64,000 bases of DNA, from positions 310,001-374,000 of the forward strand of contig NZ_RZNB01000001.1 of assembly GCF_004078635.1 (NCBI RefSeq), given 5' to 3'. Below, in pieces: positions 42,824 through 50,793 of the stretch (position 1 is the stretch's first letter; every line of letters starts with the position of its first letter). The DNA is from Labedella phragmitis. GTDB taxonomy: Bacteria; Actinomycetota; Actinomycetes; Actinomycetales; Microbacteriaceae. The position numbers were made by a program, and so were the translations under genes. The notes beneath the pieces are model-generated. The model did no database searches and had not been told where the DNA came from. It was given only the letters and a program-made list of their open reading frames with translations.

Positions 42824-43252
42824 ATGAGCCGGTACACCACGGAGACGCCGACGCGGCGCTCGAAGGAGCAGGTCCCGCTCCTCGACCTGATCACGTCGAT
42901 CCCGGGTCTGCTCAAGAGACTCCTCACCGCCGAGCTCGACGGCCTCAAGGGCAAGGCGAGCCACATCGGCAAGAACGCCGGCATCGGTGCGGGCCTCGTC
43001 GTCGTCGCGCTCATGTTCCTGTTCTTCGCGCTCGGCACCCTCGTGGCCGTCGGCATCCTGGCGCTCGCGCTCGTCATGCCCGCATGGCTCGCGGCGCTCA
43101 TCGTGTTCGTGGTGTTCCTGCTCATCGCGGGGGTCCTCGTGCTCATCGCCCTCCGCTTCTTCCGCAAGATCAGCGAGGGGCCGAGCCCGTCCGACGAATT
43201 CCAGAAAGACATCCGAGCAGTGAAAGGGGTGGGTGAGTATGACCGGCACTGA
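42824..43252 (+). CDS. Phage holin family (holin-like superfamily 3_6) membrane protein
   Basis: A 142-residue protein with a hydrophilic N-terminus and two membrane helices around residues 50-80 and 85-112 (GIGAGLVVVALMFLFFALG, then WLAALIVFVVFLLIAGVL), and a charged tail. This matches the actinobacterial holin-like family Phage_holin_3_6, which is chromosomal and not evidence of a prophage. It overlaps the DUF3618 gene by 14 bp and is 11 bases from the preceding gene. Confidence 0.78.
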   Translation: MSRYTTETPTRRSKEQVPLLDLITSIPGLLKRLLTAELDGLKGKASHIGKNAGIGAGLVVVALMFLFFALGTLVAVGILALALVMPAWLAALIVFVVFLLIAGVLVLIALRFFRKISEGPSPSDEFQKDIRAVKGVGEYDRH

Positions 43253-43481
43253 CAACCCGAGCGCCGAAGAGGTGCGCGCCGAACTCGTGGCGACCCTCAA
43301 CGCGATCGAGGACAAGCTCAACGTCCCCAAGCAGGTCGGCAAGGCGACCGATCGCGCCAAGGCGAAGATCGCGGAGCTCCGCGAGGAGAACCCGCAAGCA
43401 CTCGTCGGCGGGGTGGCCGCGGTCGCCCTCGCCGTGGGCGCCGGCGTGTGGGCCGTGGCCCGCGCCGTGCTCAAGCGCTAG
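43239..43481 (+). CDS. DUF3618 domain protein
   Basis: An 80-residue protein: an N-terminal DUF3618-type segment (SAEEVRAELVATLNAIEDKL), a basic helix and a C-terminal hydrophobic anchor (GVAAVALAVGAGVWAVARAVL) ending KR. DUF3618 proteins are usually encoded beside holin-like and YtxH-like genes, as here. The ATG at 43239 was chosen over GTG 43233 because AAAGGGG is nine bases before it. A degenerate copy of its first 20 codons is found at 44075. Confidence 0.8.
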   Translation: MTGTDNPSAEEVRAELVATLNAIEDKLNVPKQVGKATDRAKAKIAELREENPQALVGGVAAVALAVGAGVWAVARAVLKR

Positions 43482-43500
43482 GGATTCGAGCCGGGCAAAC

Positions 43501-43543
43501 GACGGCGTCCATGGTGCAGACCTCCTGCAGCATGGGCGCCGTC
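43501..43543 (+). terminator. Possible hairpin terminator after DUF3618 gene
   Basis: GACGGCGTCCATG (43501-43513) pairs with CATGGGCGCCGTC (43531-43543), apart from one G/T wobble, around a 17-base loop. It lies 20 bases after the DUF3618 stop and immediately before the next ORF. Confidence 0.45.
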
Positions 43544-43547
43544 CCCC

Positions 43548-43967
43548 GTGGGCCTGAGCGAGATCGGTCTCGACCGGGGCCCGGGGACCGGCCTTAGTGG
43601 ACTCGTGGACGACATCGATGCGCAGTTGAGCCGTGAGACGACCGAAGCGCTGAACGCCTCCATTCCCGAGGTGGTTACGGCGGCCGGTCACGGGCGGCGT
43701 GCCATGAATCTGCTGTTGGGCGCGACGTTCTCGGCCGTCGCCGTGGGCTTCCTCGCCGCGATCTTCGCCTCCGCCCTCGCCGACGTGCCCGCGATCCCCG
43801 TCGTGGCCCTCGTCATCCTCGTGTTGTGCATCGCCGTGCTGGTGATGGCCTTCGTGGTCGGTCGGCGCGCGAAGCGAGCGTTCGCACAGGTCGCCGAGAT
43901 CGTTCGGCGTGAGCGCGGCGCGACCGTCGTTCGCGTCGTGGATCGCCAGGTGTTCGTCCGCCGGTGA
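43548..43967 (+). CDS. Hypothetical protein with two membrane helices
   Basis: A 139-residue ORF without a recognised family. It has a helical, acidic N-terminal half (DDIDAQLSRETTEALNASIP), then two hydrophobic segments at about residues 53-76 and 82-104, and a basic tail with the pattern RRAKRAFAQVAEIVRRER. There is no clear ribosome-binding site before GTG 43548, and an internal GTG near 43602 could be the start. Codon use is coding-like. Probably belongs functionally with the envelope genes before it. Confidence 0.55.
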   Translation: MGLSEIGLDRGPGTGLSGLVDDIDAQLSRETTEALNASIPEVVTAAGHGRRAMNLLLGATFSAVAVGFLAAIFASALADVPAIPVVALVILVLCIAVLVMAFVVGRRAKRAFAQVAEIVRRERGATVVRVVDRQVFVRR

Positions 43968-44074
43968 GACGGCGTCCTCGGCTATCGCGAATCCACCAGA
44001 CGGGCGTCATCGACGGCGATCCGCTTGTCGTGGCTCCGGGCCGCACCGCGACACCGGCGTAGCGACGCGCGAGT

Positions 44075-44137
44075 ATGACCGGTACTGACAACGGTTGGAG
44101 CGATGAAGAGGTGCGCGCCGAACTTGTCGTGCCCTGA
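44075..44137 (+). pseudogene. Degenerate partial copy of the DUF3618 gene
   Basis: The sequence around ATG 44075 repeats the start of the DUF3618 gene: GAGTATGACCGG, then ACTGACAAC, and GAAGAGGTGCGCGCCGAACT, with a few substitutions and a 3-base length difference. The frame encodes MTGTDN and DEEVRAELV but stops after 20 codons. It is not preceded by a ribosome-binding site. This looks like the remnant of a local duplication lying between 43968 and the TetR gene at 44230; nothing else is seen in that interval. Confidence 0.65.
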
Positions 44138-44229
44138 CATGAAGTTGTCCACGAGATCCGGCACGGGATTGCAGGGGGCGGCATCTCGATCGCCCGGTCA
44201 GGGCTGCAGGGGGTATCACGGACGACGGG

Positions 44230-44796
44230 TCAACGACCGCCGGAGAAGGTCGTGAATGACCTCAGGAAATGCTGGGCGAGTCGTCGCGCCGACGCCTCGG
44301 AGTCCGAGGGTACGAGGTTAGCGGCGCCGGCGTTCGCCTCGATGAGCAGGACGATGTCGTCCCACACCACATCGTCGCGGACCGTTCCCGCTTCCTTCGC
44401 GGCGTCGAGGACCCGCTCGATCGTGGACCGAAGGATCGCCTTCTCGGCGTCGAAGCTCGTTCCGTTGAAGAAGGCGCGAACCACCAGATCTGCGCAAACC
44501 TGCTCGCGAGCCTGTTCGACGCATGCCTGCTCGAGAAGATCCGAGAGGGCCACCCAGGCGTCGGGGGCCTTCTCGACGGCATCGACCGCGCTCATCCACC
44601 ATCCGAGCTGCCGTTCGAACACGGCGTCGATGAGTGACTCCCTCGTCGGGAAGCGGCGGGAGAGTGTCGCCGCCCCCACCCCAGCGCGGCGCGCGATCTC
44701 GGACATCGGCGTTTCCAATCCCTCGGAAGCGAAGAGGTCCTGTGCGGCATCGACGATACGGTCACGATTTTGGCGGGCATCGACACGGAGCACCAT
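44230..44796 (-). CDS. TetR family transcriptional regulator
   Basis: A 188-residue TetR regulator. The N-terminal helix-turn-helix is typical (RIVDAAQDLFASEGLE, MSEIARRAGVGAATLSRRFPTRESLIDAV); the C-terminal ligand domain is in the SACE_7040-like group with the conserved acidic DDVVWDDIVLLIEANAG near the end. It is divergent from a quinone-oxidoreductase-type enzyme, and the spacer contains two 22-bp palindromes, so it is probably the local repressor of both. The inducer is unknown. Confidence 0.9.
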   Translation of the reverse strand: MVLRVDARQNRDRIVDAAQDLFASEGLETPMSEIARRAGVGAATLSRRFPTRESLIDAVFERQLGWWMSAVDAVEKAPDAWVALSDLLEQACVEQAREQVCADLVVRAFFNGTSFDAEKAILRSTIERVLDAAKEAGTVRDDVVWDDIVLLIEANAGAANLVPSDSEASARRLAQHFLRSFTTFSGGR

Positions 44797-44810
44797 GCGG
44801 ACATCCTAGC

Positions 44811-44869
44811 AAGTGGAAGATCATTGCCACTTCTGCTACTGTCTAGGAAGTGGAAGCTATCTTTCACTT
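44811..44869. promoter_or_regulatory. Pair of 22-bp TetR operators
   Basis: AAGTGGAAG-ATCA-TTGCCACTT (44811-44832) and AAGTGGAAG-CTAT-CTTTCACTT (44848-44869) share the left half-site. The second is palindromic at 8 of 9 positions, the first at 7 of 9. They fill the space between the TetR start (44796) and the oxidoreductase start (44893). The centres are 37 bp apart. Binding by the divergent TetR protein is inferred from position. Confidence 0.65.
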
Positions 44870-44892
44870 ATGAACACGATCGAGGAGATTCG

Positions 44893-45846
44893 ATGAAGGC
44901 GGCCCAGTTCGTTCGTTTCGGTGATCCGGGAGTCATCGATGTTGTGGACGCTGCCGTGCCGACCCCAGGCGAGGGCGAGGTGCTGATCCGTGTCGCCGCG
45001 TCGAGCGTGAACGCCGTCGACGCATCGCACCGGTCGGGAGAACTCGGTCTCATCACACGCCGGAGGTTTCCGCAGGGTCTCGGCGTGGACGCCGTTGGCC
45101 GCATCGAGGGGGTCGGCGCGGGCGTGACGGGATTCGTCAAAGGAGAACGTGTCTGGGCCATGCGAGCCGGAGCCGACGGACTGAGGAGATCGACGGGCCT
45201 CGCCGCCGAATTCGCGGTCGTACACTCCCATCGAGTGGCGCCCGCACCCGAGTCGCTGAGTGATGCGGAGGCTGCAGCGCTCATTGTCGGCGGGTACACC
45301 GCTCTCCGGGCCTTCCGAGACGTGTTGAGCCTTCGACCCGGTTCGCGGACGCTCATCCGCGGGGCATCCGGCGGGGTGGGCAGTGCTGCCGTTCCGATCG
45401 CCGCCGCACTGGGTGGCCAGGTCATCGGCGTTACATCGCGGCGCAATGGCGACCTCGTTCGCTCTCTCGGAGCGCAAGAGGTCTTCGACTATGCGACGGC
45501 GACACCATCGGACGTCGGTTCGGCGGACGTGATCTTCGACACGGTCGGCACTCAGCTATCGGCCTGGCGAAGCGCGCTCTCCCGGAACGGGCGCATGGCG
45601 ACCGTGGCCGTCGGCTCTGCCGGCGCACTCGCCGCTGTCGGTTTGTCCGCGATCCACGGCTCGCGACGGATCCGAATGTTCGCGGGCGAGCCGCCGACCG
45701 GGCAGCTCGCCGCACTGAGCGCATTCGTCGACGCGAACCACATCCGGCCCGTCGTCCACGAAACGTTCCGTATTGACGACATCGGACGTGCCCACGATCG
45801 CTTCGACCGCGGCGGTGTCGCCGGGAAGCTCGTCATCGTCATGTGA
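44893..45846 (+). CDS. NAD(P)H:quinone oxidoreductase-type medium-chain dehydrogenase
   Basis: A 317-residue medium-chain dehydrogenase/reductase without zinc ligands, so of the quinone oxidoreductase (QOR) type. Features: VLIRVAASSVNAVDASHRSG in the N-terminal domain, GLGVDAVGRIEGVGAGV, and the Rossmann motif GASGGVGSAAVPIAAALGG with TSRRNGD after it, where the arginines suggest NADPH preference. GAGGAG lies five bases before ATG 44893. Divergent from and probably repressed by the TetR gene; a role in detoxifying quinones or enones is likely but not shown. Confidence 0.87.
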   Translation: MKAAQFVRFGDPGVIDVVDAAVPTPGEGEVLIRVAASSVNAVDASHRSGELGLITRRRFPQGLGVDAVGRIEGVGAGVTGFVKGERVWAMRAGADGLRRSTGLAAEFAVVHSHRVAPAPESLSDAEAAALIVGGYTALRAFRDVLSLRPGSRTLIRGASGGVGSAAVPIAAALGGQVIGVTSRRNGDLVRSLGAQEVFDYATATPSDVGSADVIFDTVGTQLSAWRSALSRNGRMATVAVGSAGALAAVGLSAIHGSRRIRMFAGEPPTGQLAALSAFVDANHIRPVVHETFRIDDIGRAHDRFDRGGVAGKLVIVM

Positions 45847-45908
45847 CGTGAGCCACGTCTCGGCGTGCTCCTCCCTGGCGCCGATGGAGGAGGACGTTTC
45901 CCCGCCGC

Positions 45909-45921
45909 TAGTGTTGCGCGC
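45909..45921 (+). promoter_or_regulatory. Leaderless-type -10 element before hypothetical membrane gene
   Basis: TAGTGT at 45909-45914 is followed by seven bases and ATG at 45922. No ribosome-binding site is present. Confidence 0.45.
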
Positions 45922-46359
45922 ATGACGAGGCACCCGCCATGGGCGGCAACACGCCGACGCGCAGCGGACGATCTCACGAAGACGGGGTGGGCCGACCGCC
46001 GTTACGCACGATGGCTCTGGGCGCTGAGCGTCGTCGGCGTCATCGTGATGATCGTCGGCTGGAACTGGTTCGGTCTGGCGCACGAGGAGGAGATGACGGA
46101 GCAGCCGAAGGCCGTCTCCGCCGGGTCCACGATGGCGGGATGGGGCGCGGTGGTCGGAGGGGTGCCGCTCGTCGCCGCCCACATGGTCGGACTCGTGCTC
46201 CTCGCGATAGTCGCCGTACGAGGGCGAGTACGGAGGTGGACGGGATTCGTCTACGCCGTCCTCGCCGTCGCGCTCGCATCCGGCGTCGGCATCGCCGTCG
46301 CCCAGGTGCTCTGGGCGGGCGAGCTGTTCATGATGGGCGTCGATGGCGCGCGTCCGTGA
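45922..46359 (+). CDS. Hypothetical membrane protein
   Basis: A 145-residue protein with three predicted membrane helices: about residues 33-50 (WALSVVGVIVMIVGWNWFG), 75-96 (GGVPLVAAHMVGLVLLAIVAV) and 104-128. The N-terminus is hydrophilic and Arg-rich. No family is recognised. The ATG at 45922 is supported by a leaderless-type promoter; the longer ORF from 45865 has no start signal. No operon partner is evident. Confidence 0.6.
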   Translation: MTRHPPWAATRRRAADDLTKTGWADRRYARWLWALSVVGVIVMIVGWNWFGLAHEEEMTEQPKAVSAGSTMAGWGAVVGGVPLVAAHMVGLVLLAIVAVRGRVRRWTGFVYAVLAVALASGVGIAVAQVLWAGELFMMGVDGARP

Positions 46360-46472
46360 TGGAGTGCTCGATACTCTTCCGAACGGGTCACCGTGCCCGG
46401 ACTCTGCGGAAGCCGGGGAGCAGGATGAGGGCGGGTCATCGCTAGGGTGAGAGCGAGGATCGGAGCGGACGG

Positions 46473-47069
46473 ATGCTGATGAGACACCGCGGCGTCGAGC
46501 CGTCGATCGACGCGACCGCCTACGTCGCCCCGTCGGCTGTGATCGTCGGAGACGTCCGGGTCGGGCCGGGTGCTCGGATCCTGCACGGGGCCGTTATCAC
46601 GGCGGAGGACGGCGAGGTCACCGTCGGCGAGGACGCCGTCGTCATGGAGCAGGCGCTGATCCGTGGTCGAGCGGGCCATCCCGCCCGTGTCGGCGCGGCC
46701 GTCATGATCGGTCCTCACACCCACATCAACGGCAGCACAGTGGAGGACGAGGCGTTCATCGCCACGGGTGCCTCCTTGTTCCCGGGCAGCCGCATCGGCC
46801 GGGGAGCCGAGGTCCGTATCAATGGCGTCGTGCAGGTCAACACCGTCGTGGCGCCCGGTGCCGTCGTCCCTATCGGCTGGGTGGCTGTCGGTGCGCCGGC
46901 GTCGATCCTGCCGCCCGAGCGTCACGACGAGATCTGGGCGATCCAACGGAAGCTCGACTTCGGCGGGACCGTCTACGGCGTCGGGCGGGAGACGTCGATG
47001 AGGGACCTGATGCGGCGGCAGTCCGAGTACTACGGAGCACACAGGGGAGACGACCTCGTCGAACCGTGA
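46473..47069 (+). CDS. Gamma-carbonic-anhydrase-like hexapeptide-repeat protein
   Basis: A 198-residue left-handed beta-helix protein. Hexapeptide repeats are visible throughout: APSAVIVGDVRVGPGARI, VTVGEDAVVM, ARVGAAVMIGPHTHINGSTV, EDEAFIATGASLFPGSRIG and VNTVVAPGAVVPIG. The histidines of GHPARVG and GPHTH approximate the metal-binding positions of gamma-type carbonic anhydrases, but not exactly, so catalytic zinc binding is uncertain. A C-terminal helix holds LMRRQSEYYG. A second ATG lies six bases after the first. It appears monocistronic. Confidence 0.8.
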   Translation: MLMRHRGVEPSIDATAYVAPSAVIVGDVRVGPGARILHGAVITAEDGEVTVGEDAVVMEQALIRGRAGHPARVGAAVMIGPHTHINGSTVEDEAFIATGASLFPGSRIGRGAEVRINGVVQVNTVVAPGAVVPIGWVAVGAPASILPPERHDEIWAIQRKLDFGGTVYGVGRETSMRDLMRRQSEYYGAHRGDDLVEP

Positions 47070-47208
47070 AACACGGCGGTCGCTTGTGCGTGAAGCGTTC
47101 GGAGGGGCGCTGGTGGCGAGTCGCCCGCACGGGGGGAGGACTGCCCGTATACCGGAACCTGGCCTCCCGATAGGGTGAAGGCACCGCCCACCAACACTCT
47201 GGAGTGTC

Positions 47209-48672
47209 ATGGACCTGCTCGCCATCGCGTCGATCCCCATCATCATCGCCGTGGTGGTGATCCTCGTCATCCTGGCTCTGTTCATCAAGAGCCGGTACAA
47301 GATCGCGAAGCCCGACGAGGCGATCATCGTCACGGGGCGCAAGGCGAAGAAGACGGTCGGCGCCGACGGCCGCACGATCACGGACCTCTCGGGTCAAAAG
47401 GTCGTCCAGGGCGGCGGCGTCTTCGTCGTGCCGTTCCTGCAGCGTCACTTCTCGCTCTCCCTGCGCTCCCGCGCGATCGGGATCCAGGGCGTCGCGCAGA
47501 CACGCAACGGTGTCACCATCCGCGTCGAGGCCGTGGCCGTCGTCAAGGTCGGCGACAGCGATGGGGCGATCCGTTCGGCCGCCCAGCGCTTCCTCGGTCA
47601 GGACCAGCACATCGAGCCCTTCACGCAGGAGGTGCTCTCCGGTTCGCTGCGTTCGTCGATCGGTAACCTCACGGTCGAGGAGATCATCCGCGACCGCGCC
47701 GGCCTCGCCGAGCAGGTGCTCGAGGCTGCCCGCACCTCACTCCTCAACCAGGGTCTCGACGTCGACACATTCCAGATCAAGGAGATCGCGGACGACAAGG
47801 GCTACATCACCGACCTCGGTCGCCCTGAGCAGGCCCGTGTCCGCCAGGCGGCCGAGATCGCGGAGTCGCAGTCGGCCCGTGCGTCGGAGCAGGCGCGCAT
47901 CGAGGCGGCGGAGGCCATCGCCGACGCGAACCGCGAATTGTCGCTGAAGAACGCGTCGATCAAGACCGAGACGGACGAGGCGATCGCGCGAGCAGAGGCT
48001 GCGAAGCCGCTCGCCGAGGCGACCGCGCAGCAGGGCATCCTCCAGCAGCGCGAGATCACCGCCGTCCGCGAGGCCGCGCTCCGCGAGCAGCAGCTCAACG
48101 CCGAGGTCCGCAAGGTCGCGGACGCCGAGTCGTACCGCATCCGCCAGATCGCGGAGGCCGACGCCGCGAAGGTCGTCGCCGAGGCGAAGGCCGACCGCGA
48201 CCGCCGTATCGCCGAGGCCGAGGCCACGCGCGCAGAGGGTGAGGCCGAGGCGGCCGCGATCCTCGCCAAGGGTGAGGCCGAGGCGCGGGCGACCGAGCTC
48301 CGCGTCGCCGCGCTCCGCAACGAGTCCGAGGCTCTGCTGCAGCAGCGCGCAATCGAGATCCTGCCGCAGATCGCCCGCGAGCTCGCCGCCCCGTACGCCT
48401 CGATCGACAACCTCACGGTCATCTCGACCGACGGCGCGACGAAGCTCTCGAACGACGTCGTCAACAACGTCACGCAGGTCTCGACGCTCCTCAAGGACGC
48501 GACGGGCATCGACCTCACGAAGCTCTTCAACGGCGCCACCCGGCGCTCGGGCGACGCGGGCGGCCAGAGCCTCGGCGACCTGCTCGGCGGCGGCAGCGGC
48601 GCCGGCGGTGGCACCGTCGGCGGCGCGACCGGCTCGACCCCGGACGCCGCGGACGCGGCCGCGCAGCCCTAA
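47209..48672 (+). CDS. Flotillin / SPFH domain protein
   Basis: A 487-residue flotillin. Residues 7-27 are a membrane segment (SIPIIIAVVVILVILALFI); the SPFH domain (about 30-200) contains RYKIAKPDEAIIVTGRKAKK and VEAVAVVKVGD; a long EA-rich coiled coil (about 205-390) carries many AEA and AEAKAD repeats; the tail is Gly/Ser-rich. Flotillins organise membrane microdomains. CTGGAG precedes the ATG. Bacterial flotillins often pair with an NfeD protein, which is not present here. It lies in the insertion between hemY and hemQ. Confidence 0.92.
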   Translation: MDLLAIASIPIIIAVVVILVILALFIKSRYKIAKPDEAIIVTGRKAKKTVGADGRTITDLSGQKVVQGGGVFVVPFLQRHFSLSLRSRAIGIQGVAQTRNGVTIRVEAVAVVKVGDSDGAIRSAAQRFLGQDQHIEPFTQEVLSGSLRSSIGNLTVEEIIRDRAGLAEQVLEAARTSLLNQGLDVDTFQIKEIADDKGYITDLGRPEQARVRQAAEIAESQSARASEQARIEAAEAIADANRELSLKNASIKTETDEAIARAEAAKPLAEATAQQGILQQREITAVREAALREQQLNAEVRKVADAESYRIRQIAEADAAKVVAEAKADRDRRIAEAEATRAEGEAEAAAILAKGEAEARATELRVAALRNESEALLQQRAIEILPQIARELAAPYASIDNLTVISTDGATKLSNDVVNNVTQVSTLLKDATGIDLTKLFNGATRRSGDAGGQSLGDLLGGGSGAGGGTVGGATGSTPDAADAAAQP

Positions 48673-48693
48673 GCGCCACCCGCCCACACACGT

Positions 48694-48728
48694 CGAACCG
48701 CGCGGTCCCTGAGGGGCCGCGCGGTTCG
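48694..48728 (+). terminator. Stem-loop terminator after flotillin
   Basis: A 16-bp stem (48694-48709 with 48713-48728, one G/T wobble) with a 3-base loop, 22 bases after the flotillin stop. It separates flotillin from the hemQ operon. Confidence 0.8.
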
Positions 48729-48808
48729 TCGTCTCCCCCTCACCGAGCGATGTGGCCGCGGGGCTCCGCGCTTTGAAATCTTTCAGGGTTAAGAGGGAGG
48801 ATGGAGTC

Positions 48809-49534
48809 ATGACTCACCCGGCCTCCGACGAGGCAGTCCACCCCTCTCCCCACACCGAAGAACCTGACGTCGGACCGTCCGGATTCACCCTGTGGGCGAT
48901 CCTCCGTCGCAACCCGGATCGGGCGGCGGACGTCTCGGCACCGGCGGTTTCGGAACTCGAATCGGTCGTCGACGTCCTCGACGCCGACGGCGTCACCATC
49001 CGCGGTTTCTACGACGTCTCGGGCATGCGTGCCGACGCCGACCTCATGATCTGGCTGCACGGCGACACCGCCGAGGCGCTCCAGGCCGGGCTCCGGGCGC
49101 TGCGCCGTACGACGATGCTCTCCGATCTGCTGCCGACGTGGAACGCGATGGGCGTCCACCGCGACGCCGAGTTCAACCGCCAGCACGTCCCGGGCTTCCT
49201 CCGCGGGAAGGAGCCGCTGCAGTGGCTCTGCCTCTACCCCTTCGTCCGCAGCTTCGAGTGGTACCTGCTGCCCGAGGAGGAGCGTCGCGCGATGCTCGCG
49301 GAGCACGGCCGCAAGGGAGCCGCCTTCCGTGGTGTGCTCGCGAACACGGTCGCCTCGTTCGCGCTCGGTGACTACGAGTGGCTGCTCCCTCTCGAGTCCG
49401 ACGACCTCGTCGACCTCGTGGACCTCATGCGCGATCTGCGCGCCACGGACGCGCGTCGCCACGTCCGCGAGGAGGTGCCGTTCTTCACGGGACGCCGCAT
49501 CCCCGCCGCCGAAGTCGCGGAGGTGCTGTCCTGA
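48809..49534 (+). CDS. hemQ: Coproheme decarboxylase (HemQ/ChdC)
   Basis: A 241-residue chlorite-dismutase-family protein that decarboxylates iron-coproporphyrin III to haem b, the last step of the coproporphyrin-dependent pathway. Diagnostic segments: GFTLWAILRR, SGMRADADLMIWLHGD, the YPFVRSFEWYLLP stretch that holds the family's catalytic tyrosine, and VASFALGDYEWLLPLESDD. An acidic N-terminus of about 30 residues precedes the domain. The ATG at 48809 is in frame and follows GGAGGATGGAG. TGATG overlap with hemH shows coupling. Confidence 0.96.
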   Translation: MTHPASDEAVHPSPHTEEPDVGPSGFTLWAILRRNPDRAADVSAPAVSELESVVDVLDADGVTIRGFYDVSGMRADADLMIWLHGDTAEALQAGLRALRRTTMLSDLLPTWNAMGVHRDAEFNRQHVPGFLRGKEPLQWLCLYPFVRSFEWYLLPEEERRAMLAEHGRKGAAFRGVLANTVASFALGDYEWLLPLESDDLVDLVDLMRDLRATDARRHVREEVPFFTGRRIPAAEVAEVLS

Positions 49535-50793
49535 TGGCCGCCCGCAACCTCGGCAGTACCGACGGGAGCTTCGACGCGTTCACCGCCGAGCTCGCGGTGG
49601 AGGACGCCGCGACCCCGCTCGTGCCGTCGGCTTCACCGGCCGCCTCGTCCGGTGCGCCGCACGTGAGCGAGCCGACGTCCTACGACGCGATCCTCCTCGC
49701 GGGTTTCGGTGGCCCCGAGGGTCAGGACGACGTCATCCCCTTCCTCCGCAACGTCACGCGCGGTCGCGGCATCCCGGACGAACGACTCGAAGAGGTCGCG
49801 CACCACTACCGTCACTACGGCGGTGTGAGTCCCATCAACGACCAGAACCGCGCGCTCAAGGCGGCCCTCGAGTCGGAGCTCGCCCGCCGCGGCATCGACC
49901 TCCCCGTGCTGTGGGGCAACCGCAACTGGATCCCGTACCTCGAAGAGGCCGTGACGGAAGCGAACGACCGCGGGTACACGCAACTGCTCGCGATCGCGAC
50001 GAGCGCCTACTCCTCCTACTCCGGTTGCCGCCAGTACCGCGAGGACTTCGCTCGCGTGCTCGACGAGACGAAGCTCGCCGGCACCGTCCGTATCGACAAG
50101 GTGCGGCAGTTCTTCGACCACCCCGGCTTCGTCGGTCCCTTCATCGACGGCGTCCGCGACGCTCTCACGACGCTCGAGGGTCAGGTCGAGGGACTCGACG
50201 TGGCGACCGAGGTCGAGGTGATGTTCACGACGCACTCGATCCCGGACGGCGACGCCGAGCGCTCCGGCCCTCGCGACCGCGACTTCGGTCCGCGCGGCGG
50301 CGCCTACGGTGCCCAGCACCGCGCCGTCGCCGGCGTCGTCATGGAGGCCGTGCGCGCCGAACGCGGTGAGGGCGGCGTGCCGCCGTGGCAGCTCGTCTTC
50401 CAGTCGCGCTCGGGGCCGCCGAGCCAGCCGTGGCTGGACCCGGACATCAACGACGCCATGGAGGAGCTTCCCGCCGCGGGCCGCCGCGCCGTCGTCATCG
50501 TGCCCATCGGCTTCGTGAGCGACCACATGGAGGTGCTCTGGGATCTCGACAACGAGGCGACGGACACCGCCAAGCGGCTCGGTCTCGCGTCCGTCCGCGT
50601 CGCGACGCCGGGCACGCACGACGACTACGTCGCCGGACTCGTCGACCTCATCCTCGAGCGCGTCAACGGCACGCCGGCGGAAGAACGCCCGGCGACCACG
50701 GAGCTCGGCCCGTGGTACGACGTGTGCCGCCCGGGGTGCTGCGAGAACGCTCGCCTCGGCTTCAAGCCGGCCGTCGCGGGACTGGCGCCATGA
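49534..50793 (+). CDS. hemH: Coproporphyrin ferrochelatase (HemH/CpfC)
   Basis: A 419-residue ferrochelatase inserting Fe2+ into coproporphyrin III. Motifs: LLAGFGGPEGQDDVIPFL, HHYRHYGGVSPIN, the active-site histidine in FTTHSIPD, and VPIGFVSDHMEVLWDLD. One cysteine in SGCRQY and three in the C-terminal CRPGCC are candidate ligands for the [2Fe-2S] cluster known in actinobacterial ferrochelatases. The first 45 residues are an extra low-complexity region. Starts within the hemQ stop and its own stop overlaps hemC (ATGA). Confidence 0.96.
   Translation: MAARNLGSTDGSFDAFTAELAVEDAATPLVPSASPAASSGAPHVSEPTSYDAILLAGFGGPEGQDDVIPFLRNVTRGRGIPDERLEEVAHHYRHYGGVSPINDQNRALKAALESELARRGIDLPVLWGNRNWIPYLEEAVTEANDRGYTQLLAIATSAYSSYSGCRQYREDFARVLDETKLAGTVRIDKVRQFFDHPGFVGPFIDGVRDALTTLEGQVEGLDVATEVEVMFTTHSIPDGDAERSGPRDRDFGPRGGAYGAQHRAVAGVVMEAVRAERGEGGVPPWQLVFQSRSGPPSQPWLDPDINDAMEELPAAGRRAVVIVPIGFVSDHMEVLWDLDNEATDTAKRLGLASVRVATPGTHDDYVAGLVDLILERVNGTPAEERPATTELGPWYDVCRPGCCENARLGFKPAVAGLAP

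Noticed and set aside
42824-43252. Holin-like gene as evidence for a prophage
   Set aside because: The family is chromosomal in actinobacteria; no capsid, terminase, integrase or lysin genes are near.
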